From contig NZ_SWAR01000003.1 of assembly GCF_006386545.1 (NCBI RefSeq), forward strand, positions 124,001-188,000: a DNA stretch of 64,000 nt, read 5' to 3'. The position numbers and the translations under genes are program-made. Below the pieces are notes generated by a model. That model did no database searches and was not told where the DNA came from. It was given only the letters and a program-made list of their open reading frames with translations. Shown here one piece after another: positions 16,903 to 24,906 of this stretch. The stretch is from Methylibium rhizosphaerae (GTDB lineage Bacteria; Pseudomonadota; Gammaproteobacteria; Burkholderiales; Burkholderiaceae_C). Numbering within the stretch: position 1 is the first letter of the stretch; every line of letters starts with the position of its first letter.

Positions 16903-18153
16903 ATGCAGGAACCGCCGCCCGGCGTCGCAGCGCTTGCCGCCGAGACGGCAGCGCGAGACAGCTACGGCAAGCTGATCGCGTTTCTGGCGGCCCGCACGCG
17001 CGACGTGGCGGGCGCCGAGGACGCGCTGTCCGAAGCCTTTGCCGCCGCGCTGGCCGAATGGCCGCGTGGCGGCGTGCCGCGTTCGCCCGAAGCCTGGCTG
17101 CTCACTGTGGCGCGCCGCCGCATGGTCGACGCCGTGCGGCTGAGGCTGCGCGGCGACGCTGCGAGCGAGCAGCTGCAGCTGCTCGGTGAGCTCCGCGAGG
17201 GCGACGACGACGAGACCTCGGTGCCCGATCGCCGCCTGGGCCTGCTCTTCGCCTGCGCCCACCCGGGCATCGAGCGCGATGTGCGCGCCCCGCTGATGCT
17301 GCAGGTCGTGCTGGGCTTCGATGCGGCCACCATCGCCTCGGCCTTCCTGGTGGCTCCGGCCACGATGGGGCAGCGGCTCTCGCGCGCCAAGGCAAAGATC
17401 CGGCAGGCCGGCATACCGTTCGAGGTGCCCGGGCGCGCGGCATGGAGCCAACGGCTCGATGCGGTGCTGGAGGCCATCTACGCCGCCTATGCCGAAGGCT
17501 GGTCGGACCCGCTCGGGACCGATGCCCATCGGCGCAACCTGGCCGATGAAGCCATCTGGCTCAGCAGGCTGGTCGCGAGCCTGCTGCCCGACGACGGCGA
17601 GGCGCTTGGGCTGCTGGCCCTGATGCTGCATGCTCATGCCCGCCGCCTTGCCCGGCGCAGCGCCACTGGCGAATACGTGCCGCTGGCCGAGCAGGATCCG
17701 GCGTTGTGGGACGCCGGCCTGGTCGACGAGGCGGAGGCGCTGCTGTTGCGGGCCAATCGCTGTGATGGCGTCGGCCGCTATCGGCTCGAGGCGGCGGTGC
17801 AGTCGGCGCATGCGGTGCGGCGCCGCACCGGCAGCAGCGACTGGGCCGCGATCGAGCAGCTGTATGCCGCCTTGTGTTCGCTCACCGGCTCTCCGGTGGC
17901 GGCGCTCAACCACGCGGTGGCGCTGGCCCGCACGCGGGGTGCCACGGCGGGTCTGGCTGCACTCGATGCGCTGGCAGCCGACCCGCGGCTGCGCGATTAC
18001 CAGCCCTACTGGGCCGCGCGGGCCGAACTGCTGGCGCGTTGCGGTGAGGCCGGCGCAGCTGCCAAGGCCTACCGGCGTGCGATCGGGCTCGAAAGCGACC
18101 CGGCGGTGCGGCGCTTCCTGCAGCAGCGCGAGGCAGCGCTGGGCTGCGCCTGA
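16903..18153 (+). CDS. ECF42-like RNA polymerase sigma factor with long C-terminal extension
   Basis: Alternative sigma factor of 416 residues. Sigma-70 regions 2 and 4 lie at about residues 20-90 and 125-185 (EDALSEAFAAALAEWP, then HTH around IASAFLVAPATMGQRLSRAK). The remaining 220 residues are alpha-helical and fit the DUF6596/TPR-like extension of the ECF42 group. That group has no anti-sigma factor, and the extension is thought to regulate activity. Members are co-encoded with DGPF/YCII proteins, exactly as here (10-bp gap). ATG 16903 has no strong ribosome binding site. Target genes cannot be named from this window beyond the YCII gene itself. Confidence 0.85.
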   Translation: MQEPPPGVAALAAETAARDSYGKLIAFLAARTRDVAGAEDALSEAFAAALAEWPRGGVPRSPEAWLLTVARRRMVDAVRLRLRGDAASEQLQLLGELREGDDDETSVPDRRLGLLFACAHPGIERDVRAPLMLQVVLGFDAATIASAFLVAPATMGQRLSRAKAKIRQAGIPFEVPGRAAWSQRLDAVLEAIYAAYAEGWSDPLGTDAHRRNLADEAIWLSRLVASLLPDDGEALGLLALMLHAHARRLARRSATGEYVPLAEQDPALWDAGLVDEAEALLLRANRCDGVGRYRLEAAVQSAHAVRRRTGSSDWAAIEQLYAALCSLTGSPVAALNHAVALARTRGATAGLAALDALAADPRLRDYQPYWAARAELLARCGEAGAAAKAYRRAIGLESDPAVRRFLQQREAALGCA

Positions 18154-18175
18154 AAGCCTCGGCCCGAAGCGCCCG

Positions 18176-18508
18176 TCAGAGCTTGATCTTGCCGGTCCAG
18201 ATGTCCTTGTACATAGCCCAGTCGCCCATGAAGCTGTACAGCGGGCGCTTGAAGGAGGCGGGCTTGTTCTTCTCGAACACGAAGTGCCCGATCCAGGCGA
18301 AGCCGTAGCCGCACAACAGGCCGTACAGCAGGTACTGCGGCCGGCCGGTGATGGCCAGCATCGCCAGGCATGCCAGCGCGAGGGTGGATCCGGCGAAGTG
18401 CAGGCGCCGGCAGGTGCGGTTGCTGTGCTCGCTCAGGTAGAAGGGATAAAACTCATCGAAGCTCTTGAAGCTCTTCGGGTCCACGCCAGGGGGCGCAACG
18501 GTCGACAT
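18176..18508 (-). CDS. Mpo1-like (DUF962) membrane protein
   Basis: Inner-membrane protein of 110 residues with two hydrophobic hairpins (about residues 38-56 and 60-78). It has the DUF962 histidine pattern: HSNRTCRRLHFAG (His28, His37) and IGHFVFEKNKPA (His75). In yeast Mpo1 such histidines bind iron for alpha-oxidation of 2-hydroxy fatty acids. The bacterial role is only inferred from that. It starts 42 bp beyond the stop of the hydrolase gene and is transcribed in the same direction, so it could be the last gene of the metY-hydrolase transcript. It converges with the sigma factor gene, 22 bp apart. Confidence 0.85.
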   Translation of the reverse strand: MSTVAPPGVDPKSFKSFDEFYPFYLSEHSNRTCRRLHFAGSTLALACLAMLAITGRPQYLLYGLLCGYGFAWIGHFVFEKNKPASFKRPLYSFMGDWAMYKDIWTGKIKL

Positions 18509-18550
18509 TCGGACTTCCTCTATCCAACGACTCAGGACAACGGGACGGAC

Positions 18551-19363
18551 TCACGACAGCAAGTCACGCAGTCCATTCAATACGCCGTCCGGTGCCTCAG
18601 ACATCAGGGAATGCCCGGCATTGAGGTAAAGAACCCTCGCTTGCGTGGCCTGTGCCATCTCACTCGCGGACTTAGGGATGGCCATGCTGTCCTTTTCGCC
18701 GAGCAGCATGCCGACGCGGCATTGCAGCCGTGCCGCTGCCGCCAGCCCGTTGGCGTACTGGTTGCAGGCGTTGAAGTCGATCGAGAACAGGTTGTCGCCT
18801 GCATGCGCCAGGGCGTAGCCGGCCTGCAGACGGCGCATCAATGCCCGGTTTGCCCCATGCAGCCAGCTGCCGGGTCCGGGCGCGGAGGGCTTCGCCGACA
18901 GCGTGCTGTGTGAAAAGACATTCACCCGGTCGATCGCGGCCAGCGGTGTGTCGCGCCCCATGTCGAGCAGCGCAGGCGTGACCTTCATCGGGTAGGCGGT
19001 GCCCACCATCACCAGCCGCGTGGCGCGCTCGCCCAGCCGGGCTGCCGCCTCCAGACCGATGAGCGAGCCCATGCTGTGGCCGACCAGCGCGACCTGTCGC
19101 ACTCCGGCGACGTCGAGGAGCGCCACCAGCCAGTCGGCCATGGCTTCGACGCTCGAAAGCGCCGGGCCCGCGCTGCGGCCGTGGCCGGGAAGGTCCACTG
19201 CCATGACGGCACGCCCGTGGTGTGCGAACCAGCGGCTCTGCAGACCCCACACGCTGTGGTCGTGCAGCGCACCGTGGACGAACACGACGCAGGGCAGGGC
19301 GGCATCGAATGCCTTGCCGCCGGTGTAGACATAGGCCTCGCGGCCCTGGACCTGCAGCTTCAT
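18551..19363 (-). CDS. Alpha/beta-fold hydrolase
   Basis: Soluble hydrolase of 270 residues. The oxyanion motif FVHGALHD lies at residues 28-35, the nucleophile elbow GHSMG at 95-99 (Ser97), and a late NAGHSLM with the likely catalytic His251. These complete a normal catalytic triad. The substrate is unknown; esterase or lactonase activity would fit. Its ATG overlaps the metY stop by 4 bp, so it is probably translated with metY. The link to methionine synthesis may be only transcriptional. Confidence 0.85.
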   Translation of the reverse strand: MKLQVQGREAYVYTGGKAFDAALPCVVFVHGALHDHSVWGLQSRWFAHHGRAVMAVDLPGHGRSAGPALSSVEAMADWLVALLDVAGVRQVALVGHSMGSLIGLEAAARLGERATRLVMVGTAYPMKVTPALLDMGRDTPLAAIDRVNVFSHSTLSAKPSAPGPGSWLHGANRALMRRLQAGYALAHAGDNLFSIDFNACNQYANGLAAAARLQCRVGMLLGEKDSMAIPKSASEMAQATQARVLYLNAGHSLMSEAPDGVLNGLRDLLS

Positions 19364-20667
19364 TTCGACGCCCCCGCCTTTTCAGCCGCCTTGAGCGCCC
19401 GGCCCAGGTCCTCGACCAGGTCGTCGGCACTCTCGAGCCCGATCGACAGCCGGATGGTGCCCTGGGTGATGCCCGCCTGCGCGAGCGCGGCGTCGTCCAT
19501 GCGGAAGTGCGTGGTCGATGCAGGGTGGATGACGAGCGAGCGGCAGTCGCCCACGTTGGCCAGGTGCGAAAAGATCTTCAGTGTCTCGATGAAGCGCCGG
19601 CCCTGGGTGCGGTCGCCCTTCAGGTTGAAGCTGAACACCGAGCCGCAGCCGCGCGGCAGCAGCGTGCGGGCCAGCGCATGGCTCGGGTGCGACTCGAGCT
19701 CGGGGTAGGCCACGCTTTCGACGAAGGGCTGCCGGCACAGGAACTCCACCACCTTGCGGGTGTTGGCCACGTGCCGCTCCATGCGCAGCGAGAGCGTCTC
19801 GATGCCCTGCAGGATGAGCCAGGCGGTGTGCGGGCTCATGCAGGCGCCGAAGTCGCGCAGCCCTTCGCGGCGCGCCCGCAGCAGAAAGGCGCCCGCGGTG
19901 CTTTCCTCGGCGAACACCATGTTGTGGAAGCCCTGGTAGGGCTGGGTCAGCTCGGGGAAGCGGCCTGACTTCTCCCAGTCGAACTGCCCGCTGTCCACCA
20001 GCACGCCGCCGATCACGGTGCCGTGGCCGGACAGGAACTTGGTGGCCGAGTGGTACACGAGGTCGGCGCCGTGGTCGAACGGCTTCATCAGGTAGGGCGT
20101 CGTGAAGGTGGAGTCCACCAGCAGCGGCAGGCCGTGCTCATGGGCCACCGCGCTCACCGCGGGAATGTCCAGCACGTCGAGGCCCGGGTTGCCGAGCGTC
20201 TCGCCGAAGAGCAGCCGGGTGTTCGGCCGGATGGCGGCGCGCCAGGCGTCGATGTCGCCCGGGCGCACGAAGGTGGTCTCGATGCCGAAACGCGCCAGCG
20301 TGTAGTGCAACAGGTTGTGCGAGCCGCCGTACAGCGCCGAGCTGCTCACGATGTGCGAGCCCGCACCGGCCAGCGTGCAGATGGCCAGGTGCAAGGCGGC
20401 CTGGCCGCTGGCGGTGGCGATCGCGCCCACGCCGCCCTCGAGTGCGGCCATGCGCTCCTCGAACACCGCGTTGGTGGGGTTCGAGATGCGCGAGTACACG
20501 TGGCCCGCGCGCTCCATGTTGAACAGCGAGGCCGCATGGTCGCTGTCCTGGAATACGAAGGAGGTGGAGAGGTGGATCGGCGTGGCCCGCGCGCCGGTGG
20601 CGGGGTCGGGGCTGGCACCCGCGTGCAATGCGAGCGTGTCGAAGCCGGGGTCGGCGTAGCCGGGCAT
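19360..20667 (-). CDS. metY: O-acetylhomoserine sulfhydrylase/aminocarboxypropyltransferase
   Basis: PLP enzyme of the Cys/Met metabolism family that makes homocysteine from O-acylhomoserine and sulfide. The 435-residue length favours MetY over the shorter MetZ, but the acyl-donor preference is not certain. Key features: FDTLALHAGA at the start, YSRISNPT near residues 58-65 and the cofactor site HSATKFLSGHG with Lys210. ATG 20667 is preceded by AAGGAG. Upstream lies a CCTGCAAA/TTTGCAGG dyad that may be an operator. The next gene (alpha/beta hydrolase) overlaps by 4 bp. Confidence 0.88.
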   Translation of the reverse strand: MPGYADPGFDTLALHAGASPDPATGARATPIHLSTSFVFQDSDHAASLFNMERAGHVYSRISNPTNAVFEERMAALEGGVGAIATASGQAALHLAICTLAGAGSHIVSSSALYGGSHNLLHYTLARFGIETTFVRPGDIDAWRAAIRPNTRLLFGETLGNPGLDVLDIPAVSAVAHEHGLPLLVDSTFTTPYLMKPFDHGADLVYHSATKFLSGHGTVIGGVLVDSGQFDWEKSGRFPELTQPYQGFHNMVFAEESTAGAFLLRARREGLRDFGACMSPHTAWLILQGIETLSLRMERHVANTRKVVEFLCRQPFVESVAYPELESHPSHALARTLLPRGCGSVFSFNLKGDRTQGRRFIETLKIFSHLANVGDCRSLVIHPASTTHFRMDDAALAQAGITQGTIRLSIGLESADDLVEDLGRALKAAEKAGASK

Positions 20668-20707
20668 GGAGTCTCCTTGTGGGATCGGGCCGTCGGGCGG
20701 CGAGCAT

Positions 20708-20725
20708 CCTGCAAAGGTTTGCAGG
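20708..20725. promoter_or_regulatory. Dyad between metY and the CBS gene
   Basis: CCTGCAAA and TTTGCAGG form a perfect 8-bp inverted repeat with a 2-bp centre. It lies 41 bp upstream of the metY start and 70 bp upstream of the divergent CBS gene. Its size and position suit a repressor or activator site. No local regulator gene is available to assign it to. Confidence 0.4.
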
Positions 20726-20759
20726 GGCGCCGCTCTGGTGTTCGCCGGGCATTGTGGGC

Positions 20760-20765
20760 TATATT
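20760..20765 (+). promoter_or_regulatory. Predicted -10 element of the CBS gene
   Basis: TATATT matches the sigma-70 -10 consensus well and lies 29 bp before the CBS-protein ATG, leaving a leader of about 22 nt that contains AAGGAG. No clear -35 hexamer is visible at 16-18 bp upstream. Confidence 0.45.
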
Positions 20766-20794
20766 GATTTCGACCTGCCCCCAAGGAGACCCCC

Positions 20795-21259
20795 ATGAAA
20801 GTCAGCGACATCCTGCGCGTCAAAGGCGGCACGCTCTACACCGTGGTGCCCGAGCAGCCGCTGGCAGAAGCGCTGCGCACCATGGCCGAACGCGACATCG
20901 GCTCGCTGGTCGTCATGGACCATGGCGATCTCGTCGGGATGCTCACCTTCCGCGAAGTGATCCAGGCAGTGGTCGGCAACGGCGGCTCGGTCGGCTCGAC
21001 CCTCGTGCGCTCGGTGATGGACGACCACCCGCTCACCTGCACGCCCGAAACCGAGATCGACGAAGTGCGCCGCATGATGCTCAACCGGCATGCGCGCTAC
21101 ATGCCGGTGATGTCGCAGAAGACGCTGATGGGTGTCATCTCCTTCTACGACGTGGCCAAGGCCGTGGTGGAAAGCCAGGACTTCGAGAACCGCATGCTCA
21201 AGGCCTACATCCGCGACTGGCCGGTCGAGGAAGAGCAAGGCTCGCAGCCGCAAGCCTGA
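20795..21259 (+). CDS. CBS-domain-pair protein
   Basis: Cytoplasmic 154-residue protein made of two CBS repeats (about residues 5-65 and 72-132) with almost nothing else. Such stand-alone pairs bind adenosine nucleotides or similar ligands and usually regulate other proteins. The repeats carry the typical [19 protein letters not shown] and [19 protein letters not shown] strands. A strong AAGGAG site and a TATATT box lie upstream, and a terminator follows. No partner can be deduced from context. Confidence 0.9.
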   Translation: MKVSDILRVKGGTLYTVVPEQPLAEALRTMAERDIGSLVVMDHGDLVGMLTFREVIQAVVGNGGSVGSTLVRSVMDDHPLTCTPETEIDEVRRMMLNRHARYMPVMSQKTLMGVISFYDVAKAVVESQDFENRMLKAYIRDWPVEEEQGSQPQA

Positions 21260-21275
21260 CCCGGCATACGTGCCC

Positions 21276-21312
21276 ACGGCCGGCACACCAGTTGCCGGCC
21301 GTTTGCCTTTTG
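21276..21312 (+). terminator. Terminator after the CBS gene
   Basis: ACGGCCGGCA and TGCCGGCCGT form a perfect 10-bp stem with a 7-nt loop (CACCAGT), followed by TTGCCTTTTG. It separates the CBS gene from aroC. Confidence 0.7.
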
Positions 21313-21337
21313 GGCGGGTGCATCGAGGCGCCCCCCG

Positions 21338-21343
21338 TAAAAT
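21338..21343 (+). promoter_or_regulatory. Predicted -10 element of aroC
   Basis: TAAAAT in the context GTAAAATCGG lies between the CBS terminator and aroC, 52 bp before the aroC ATG. The -35 region is not recognisable, so this is a tentative promoter. Confidence 0.4.
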
Positions 21344-21395
21344 CGGCCTTCCGTTGCGCCCTGCATCCCGGGCCCGGCCTTTTTCCCGTCTCCCC

Positions 21396-22496
21396 ATGTC
21401 CGGCAGCACCCTCGGTCACCTCTTCACCGTCACCAACTTCGGCGAATCGCACGGCCCGGCCATCGGCTGCGTGATCGACGGCTGCCCCCCCGGCATGACC
21501 CTGAGCGAAGCCGACATCCAGCCCGAGCTCGACCGGCGCCGCCCCGGCACCTCGCGCCACGTGACGCAGCGCAACGAGCCCGACGCGGTGGAGATCCTCT
21601 CCGGCGTGTACGAAGGCCGGACCACCGGCACCCCCATCTGCCTGCTGATCCGCAACACCGACCAGCGCAGCAAGGACTACGGCAACCTGCTGCAGACCTT
21701 CCGGCCCGGACACGCCGACTACACCTACTGGCACAAGTACGGCATCCGAGACCCGCGCGGCGGCGGGCGTTCCTCGGCGCGGCTCACCGCGCCGATGGTG
21801 GGCGCCGGTGCCATCGCCAGGAAGTGGCTGCGCGAGCAGTACGGCACCACCTTCCGCGGCTGCATGACGCAGCTCGGCGAGCTGCCCATCCCGTTCGAGG
21901 GCTGGGAGCATGTGCCCGACAACCCGTTCTTCGCCGCCAATGCCAGCAAGATCGCCGAACTCGAGGCCTACATGGACGCGCTGCGCAAGGCGGGCGACTC
22001 GGTGGGCGCACGCATCCAGGTCGAGGCGGTCAACGTGCCGGTGGGCCTGGGCGAGCCGCTGTTCGACAAGCTCGATGCCGACATCGCGCACGCGATGATG
22101 GGCATCAATGCGGTCAAGGGCGTGGAGATCGGCGCCGGCTTCGCCAGCGTGTCGCAGAAGGGCACCCAGCATGGCGACGAGCTGACCCCGGGCGGCTTCC
22201 TGACCAACAACGCCGGCGGCGTGCTGGGCGGCATCAGCACCGGGCAGGACATCACCGTGTCCATTGCCATCAAGCCGACCAGCTCGATCCGCACCGCCCG
22301 CCAGTCGATCGACCTCGACGGCCAGCCCACCAGCGTCGAGACCCATGGCCGCCACGACCCGTGCGTCGGCATCCGGGCCACGCCGATTGCCGAGGCGATG
22401 CTGGCGCTGGTACTGATGGACCATGCGCTGCGCCACCGGGCGCAGAACGGTGACGTCCGCGTGACGACGCCGCGCATCGCCGGCCCGAAGGGCTGA
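21396..22496 (+). CDS. aroC: Chorismate synthase
   Basis: Converts 5-enolpyruvylshikimate 3-phosphate to chorismate, the last step of the shikimate pathway, using reduced FMN. The 366-residue product matches the family length (361 in E. coli). It shows the signatures [20 protein letters not shown] near residues 9-28, [15 protein letters not shown] near 123-137 and the late [20 protein letters not shown] block. ATG 21396 has only a weak ribosome site but gives the standard N-terminus; upstream sequence holds a promoter-like box and the CBS terminator. Confidence 0.97.
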   Translation: MSGSTLGHLFTVTNFGESHGPAIGCVIDGCPPGMTLSEADIQPELDRRRPGTSRHVTQRNEPDAVEILSGVYEGRTTGTPICLLIRNTDQRSKDYGNLLQTFRPGHADYTYWHKYGIRDPRGGGRSSARLTAPMVGAGAIARKWLREQYGTTFRGCMTQLGELPIPFEGWEHVPDNPFFAANASKIAELEAYMDALRKAGDSVGARIQVEAVNVPVGLGEPLFDKLDADIAHAMMGINAVKGVEIGAGFASVSQKGTQHGDELTPGGFLTNNAGGVLGGISTGQDITVSIAIKPTSSIRTARQSIDLDGQPTSVETHGRHDPCVGIRATPIAEAMLALVLMDHALRHRAQNGDVRVTTPRIAGPKG

Positions 22497-22569
22497 GCGC
22501 CCAAGACCCACACACAGCAAGGCCAGCCAAGCCGGCGTAGGCTGCGCAGCTCTTGTGAGGAGCTCGCGC

Positions 22570-23586
22570 ATGCAATACACCCGTCTTGGCAACACCGGCC
22601 TTTCCGTCTCGCGCATCGCGCTGGGCATGATGACCTACGGCACCCCTGAGTGGCGGCCCTGGGTGCTGCAGGAAGAGGCCAGCCGCCCGCTGGTGAAGCG
22701 GGCTGTCGAACTGGGCGTCAACTTCTTCGACACGGCCGACATGTACTCGGGCGGCGAAAGCGAGGTGCTGACCGGCCGTTTCATGCGCGAGTTCTGCCGC
22801 CGCGAAGAAGTGGTCATCGCCACCAAGGTGTTCTATCCGGTCGGCGTCGAATTCGGCGGCGTGGCGCCTTCGCCGCAGCCGGCGCCCAACCGCGCAGGAC
22901 TCGGCCGCAAGTACATCTTCCATGCGGTCGACGCCAGCCTCGCGCGCCTGGGCACCGACTACATCGACCTCTACCAGATCCACCGCTGGGACCCGGCCAC
23001 GCCGATCGAGGAAACCATGGAGGCGCTGCACGACGTGGTGAAGGCCGGCAAGGTGCGCTACATCGGCGCGAGCTCGATGTGGGCCTGGCAGTTTGCCAAG
23101 GCCCAGCAGGTCGCCAGGGACAACGGCTGGACGCGCTTCGTCAGCATGCAGAACCACTACAACCTGGCCTACCGCGAAGAAGAGCGCGAGATGATCCCGC
23201 TGTGCCGCGACCAGGGCGTGGCGCTCATTCCGTGGAGCCCGCTGGCGCGCGGCTTCCTGGCCGGCAACCGCAGCCGGGGCGATGCCGAGGCGGGCGCCAC
23301 CTCGCGGGCACAGACCGACAACCTGGCGCAGAGCTTCTACTACCGCGACAGCGACTTTCGCACCGTGGAGCGGCTGAAGGCGATGGCGGCCGGGCGCGGC
23401 GTGAGCGCCGCGACGCTGGCCTATGCCTGGCTGCTGCACCGCGGCGTCACGGCGCCCATCGTGGGCGCCAGCAAGCTGCCGCAGCTCGACGATGCCGCTG
23501 CAGCGGTGGCGTTGTCACTGTCGCCCGAGGAAGTGGCAGCGCTCGGCGAGGGTTACGAGCCGCACCCGGTGATCGGCCACAACTGA
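22570..23586 (+). CDS. Aldo/keto reductase
   Basis: NADPH-dependent oxidoreductase of 338 residues with a TIM-barrel AKR fold. The catalytic tetrad is visible as Asp54 and Tyr59 in [14 protein letters not shown], Lys86 in [10 protein letters not shown] and His138 in YQIHRWDP. The late segment [20 protein letters not shown] is the phosphate-binding loop typical of AKR families related to YajO/Tas. The substrate is not predictable. GAGGAG lies close to the ATG. The gene appears monocistronic between aroC and the efflux genes. Confidence 0.9.
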   Translation: MQYTRLGNTGLSVSRIALGMMTYGTPEWRPWVLQEEASRPLVKRAVELGVNFFDTADMYSGGESEVLTGRFMREFCRREEVVIATKVFYPVGVEFGGVAPSPQPAPNRAGLGRKYIFHAVDASLARLGTDYIDLYQIHRWDPATPIEETMEALHDVVKAGKVRYIGASSMWAWQFAKAQQVARDNGWTRFVSMQNHYNLAYREEEREMIPLCRDQGVALIPWSPLARGFLAGNRSRGDAEAGATSRAQTDNLAQSFYYRDSDFRTVERLKAMAAGRGVSAATLAYAWLLHRGVTAPIVGASKLPQLDDAAAAVALSLSPEEVAALGEGYEPHPVIGHN

Positions 23587-23685
23587 GGCTCGAGCGGACC
23601 CGCGATCCATCCGGAGGTTCCACGGCTCGTACCCCGGAATCTGCAATCCGTCGCAATGGGGAGAGCCAGCCGGGAGGGTGACTCC

Positions 23686-23691
23686 TACACT
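23686..23691 (+). promoter_or_regulatory. Predicted -10 element directly before the efflux operon
   Basis: TACACT within CTACACTGCC lies 9 bp before the adaptor ATG. No ribosome binding site is seen between them, so transcription would begin at or very near the start codon. The same ten-base context occurs before pstC. Confidence 0.4.
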
Positions 23692-23699
23692 GCCGGCCC

Positions 23700-24890
23700 A
23701 TGAACACGTCGATACAGACTGGGGCGCCCGCTCACAAGGCACGGCGCCGGATGTGGGTGGGGGGCGCGATCGGCCTCCTGGTCGTGGCTGGCGTCGCGCT
23801 CACGTTCGCGCCCCGCCCGGGCAGCGGCTCGAAGGGCGCCAAGGACAAGGTGGCGCCGCCGCTGGAGTTCACCCCCGCCGAGGTGGTGAGGCCGGCCCTG
23901 GCTTCGCTGCCGCAGCTGATCGAGTTTTCCGGGCCGCTGGTGGCGCCGCGCACGGCGGTCGTGCGGGCGAAGACCGCCGGCACGCTGCTGTCGCTCAAGG
24001 TGGCCGAGGGCCAGCGGGTCAAGGCTGGGCAGCCGCTGGGCGAGATCGACCTGGCCGACCTGCAAAGCCGGGTGGCCGACCGCGCCGCCGCGGTGGAGTC
24101 GGCGCAGGTGGCGCTGGTCGATGCCGAGCGTCAGCACGCAGCCAACACCGGGCTTGCCAGCCAGAACTTCATTTCATCGACCGCGCTGCAGTCGTCCCAG
24201 GCGAGGCTCGATGCCGCGCGGGCCCAGCTCAAGTCGGCCCAGGCCCAGCTGGCGATGTCGCGCGTGGGGGTGCGGGAGGCGGCGCTGGTGGCGCCGATCG
24301 CCGGGATCGTCGGCAAGCGGCATGTGGTGCCAGGCGAAAAGGTGAGCGCCGAGCAGCAGCTGTTCACCGTGGTGGACCTGTCTTCGCTCGAGGTGGCCGG
24401 CACGGTGGGCACGCACGAGGTGTCTGCGCTGCGGCCCGGCATGACGGTGCAGGTGACGGTGGAGGGAGACGCGAAGCCGCATGAAGGGCGCATCGACCGC
24501 ATCGCACCGGCTGCCGAGCCGGGCACTCGCGCCATCGGCGTGGTGGTGGTGCTCGACAACCGCAAGGAGCTGCTGCGCGCCGGGCAGTACGCGATGGCCC
24601 GCGTGACGGTGGCCGATCCGGCGCAACGGATGGTGCTGCCGGCCACCGCCATCGGCAGCACCGCGGGGCAGGACCACGTCTGGACCATCGAGAACGGCGA
24701 GCTGCTGCGCCGTGCGGTGACCACCGGGCGCCGCGACGAGGCCAACGGTCGCGTCGAGGTGCTCAAGGGGCTCACGCATGACGCGGTGGTGCTGGCCGCG
24801 CGCTTCGACAACCTGCGCGAAGGCAGCAAGGCAGTGGTGACGCAGGCGGTGCCGGTGGCCTCCGCCCCCGCATCGTCCAACCTCAAGTGA
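23700..24890 (+). CDS. RND efflux periplasmic adaptor (membrane fusion protein)
   Basis: Periplasmic adaptor that links an inner-membrane RND pump to an outer-membrane channel. The 396-residue product has an N-terminal membrane anchor at about residues 18-36 instead of a lipobox. It is followed by a split biotinyl-lipoyl domain (AKTAGTLLSLKVAEGQRVKAGQPLGEIDLADL region), an alpha-helical hairpin at about 115-175, and a beta-barrel from 200 onward. The pump gene follows 16 bp downstream. No TetR or MarR regulator and no outer-membrane factor gene is next to it, so it presumably uses a TolC-like channel encoded elsewhere. Confidence 0.92.
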   Translation: MNTSIQTGAPAHKARRRMWVGGAIGLLVVAGVALTFAPRPGSGSKGAKDKVAPPLEFTPAEVVRPALASLPQLIEFSGPLVAPRTAVVRAKTAGTLLSLKVAEGQRVKAGQPLGEIDLADLQSRVADRAAAVESAQVALVDAERQHAANTGLASQNFISSTALQSSQARLDAARAQLKSAQAQLAMSRVGVREAALVAPIAGIVGKRHVVPGEKVSAEQQLFTVVDLSSLEVAGTVGTHEVSALRPGMTVQVTVEGDAKPHEGRIDRIAPAAEPGTRAIGVVVVLDNRKELLRAGQYAMARVTVADPAQRMVLPATAIGSTAGQDHVWTIENGELLRRAVTTGRRDEANGRVEVLKGLTHDAVVLAARFDNLREGSKAVVTQAVPVASAPASSNLK

Positions 24891-24906
24891 TCGGCGAGGG
24901 CGCACC

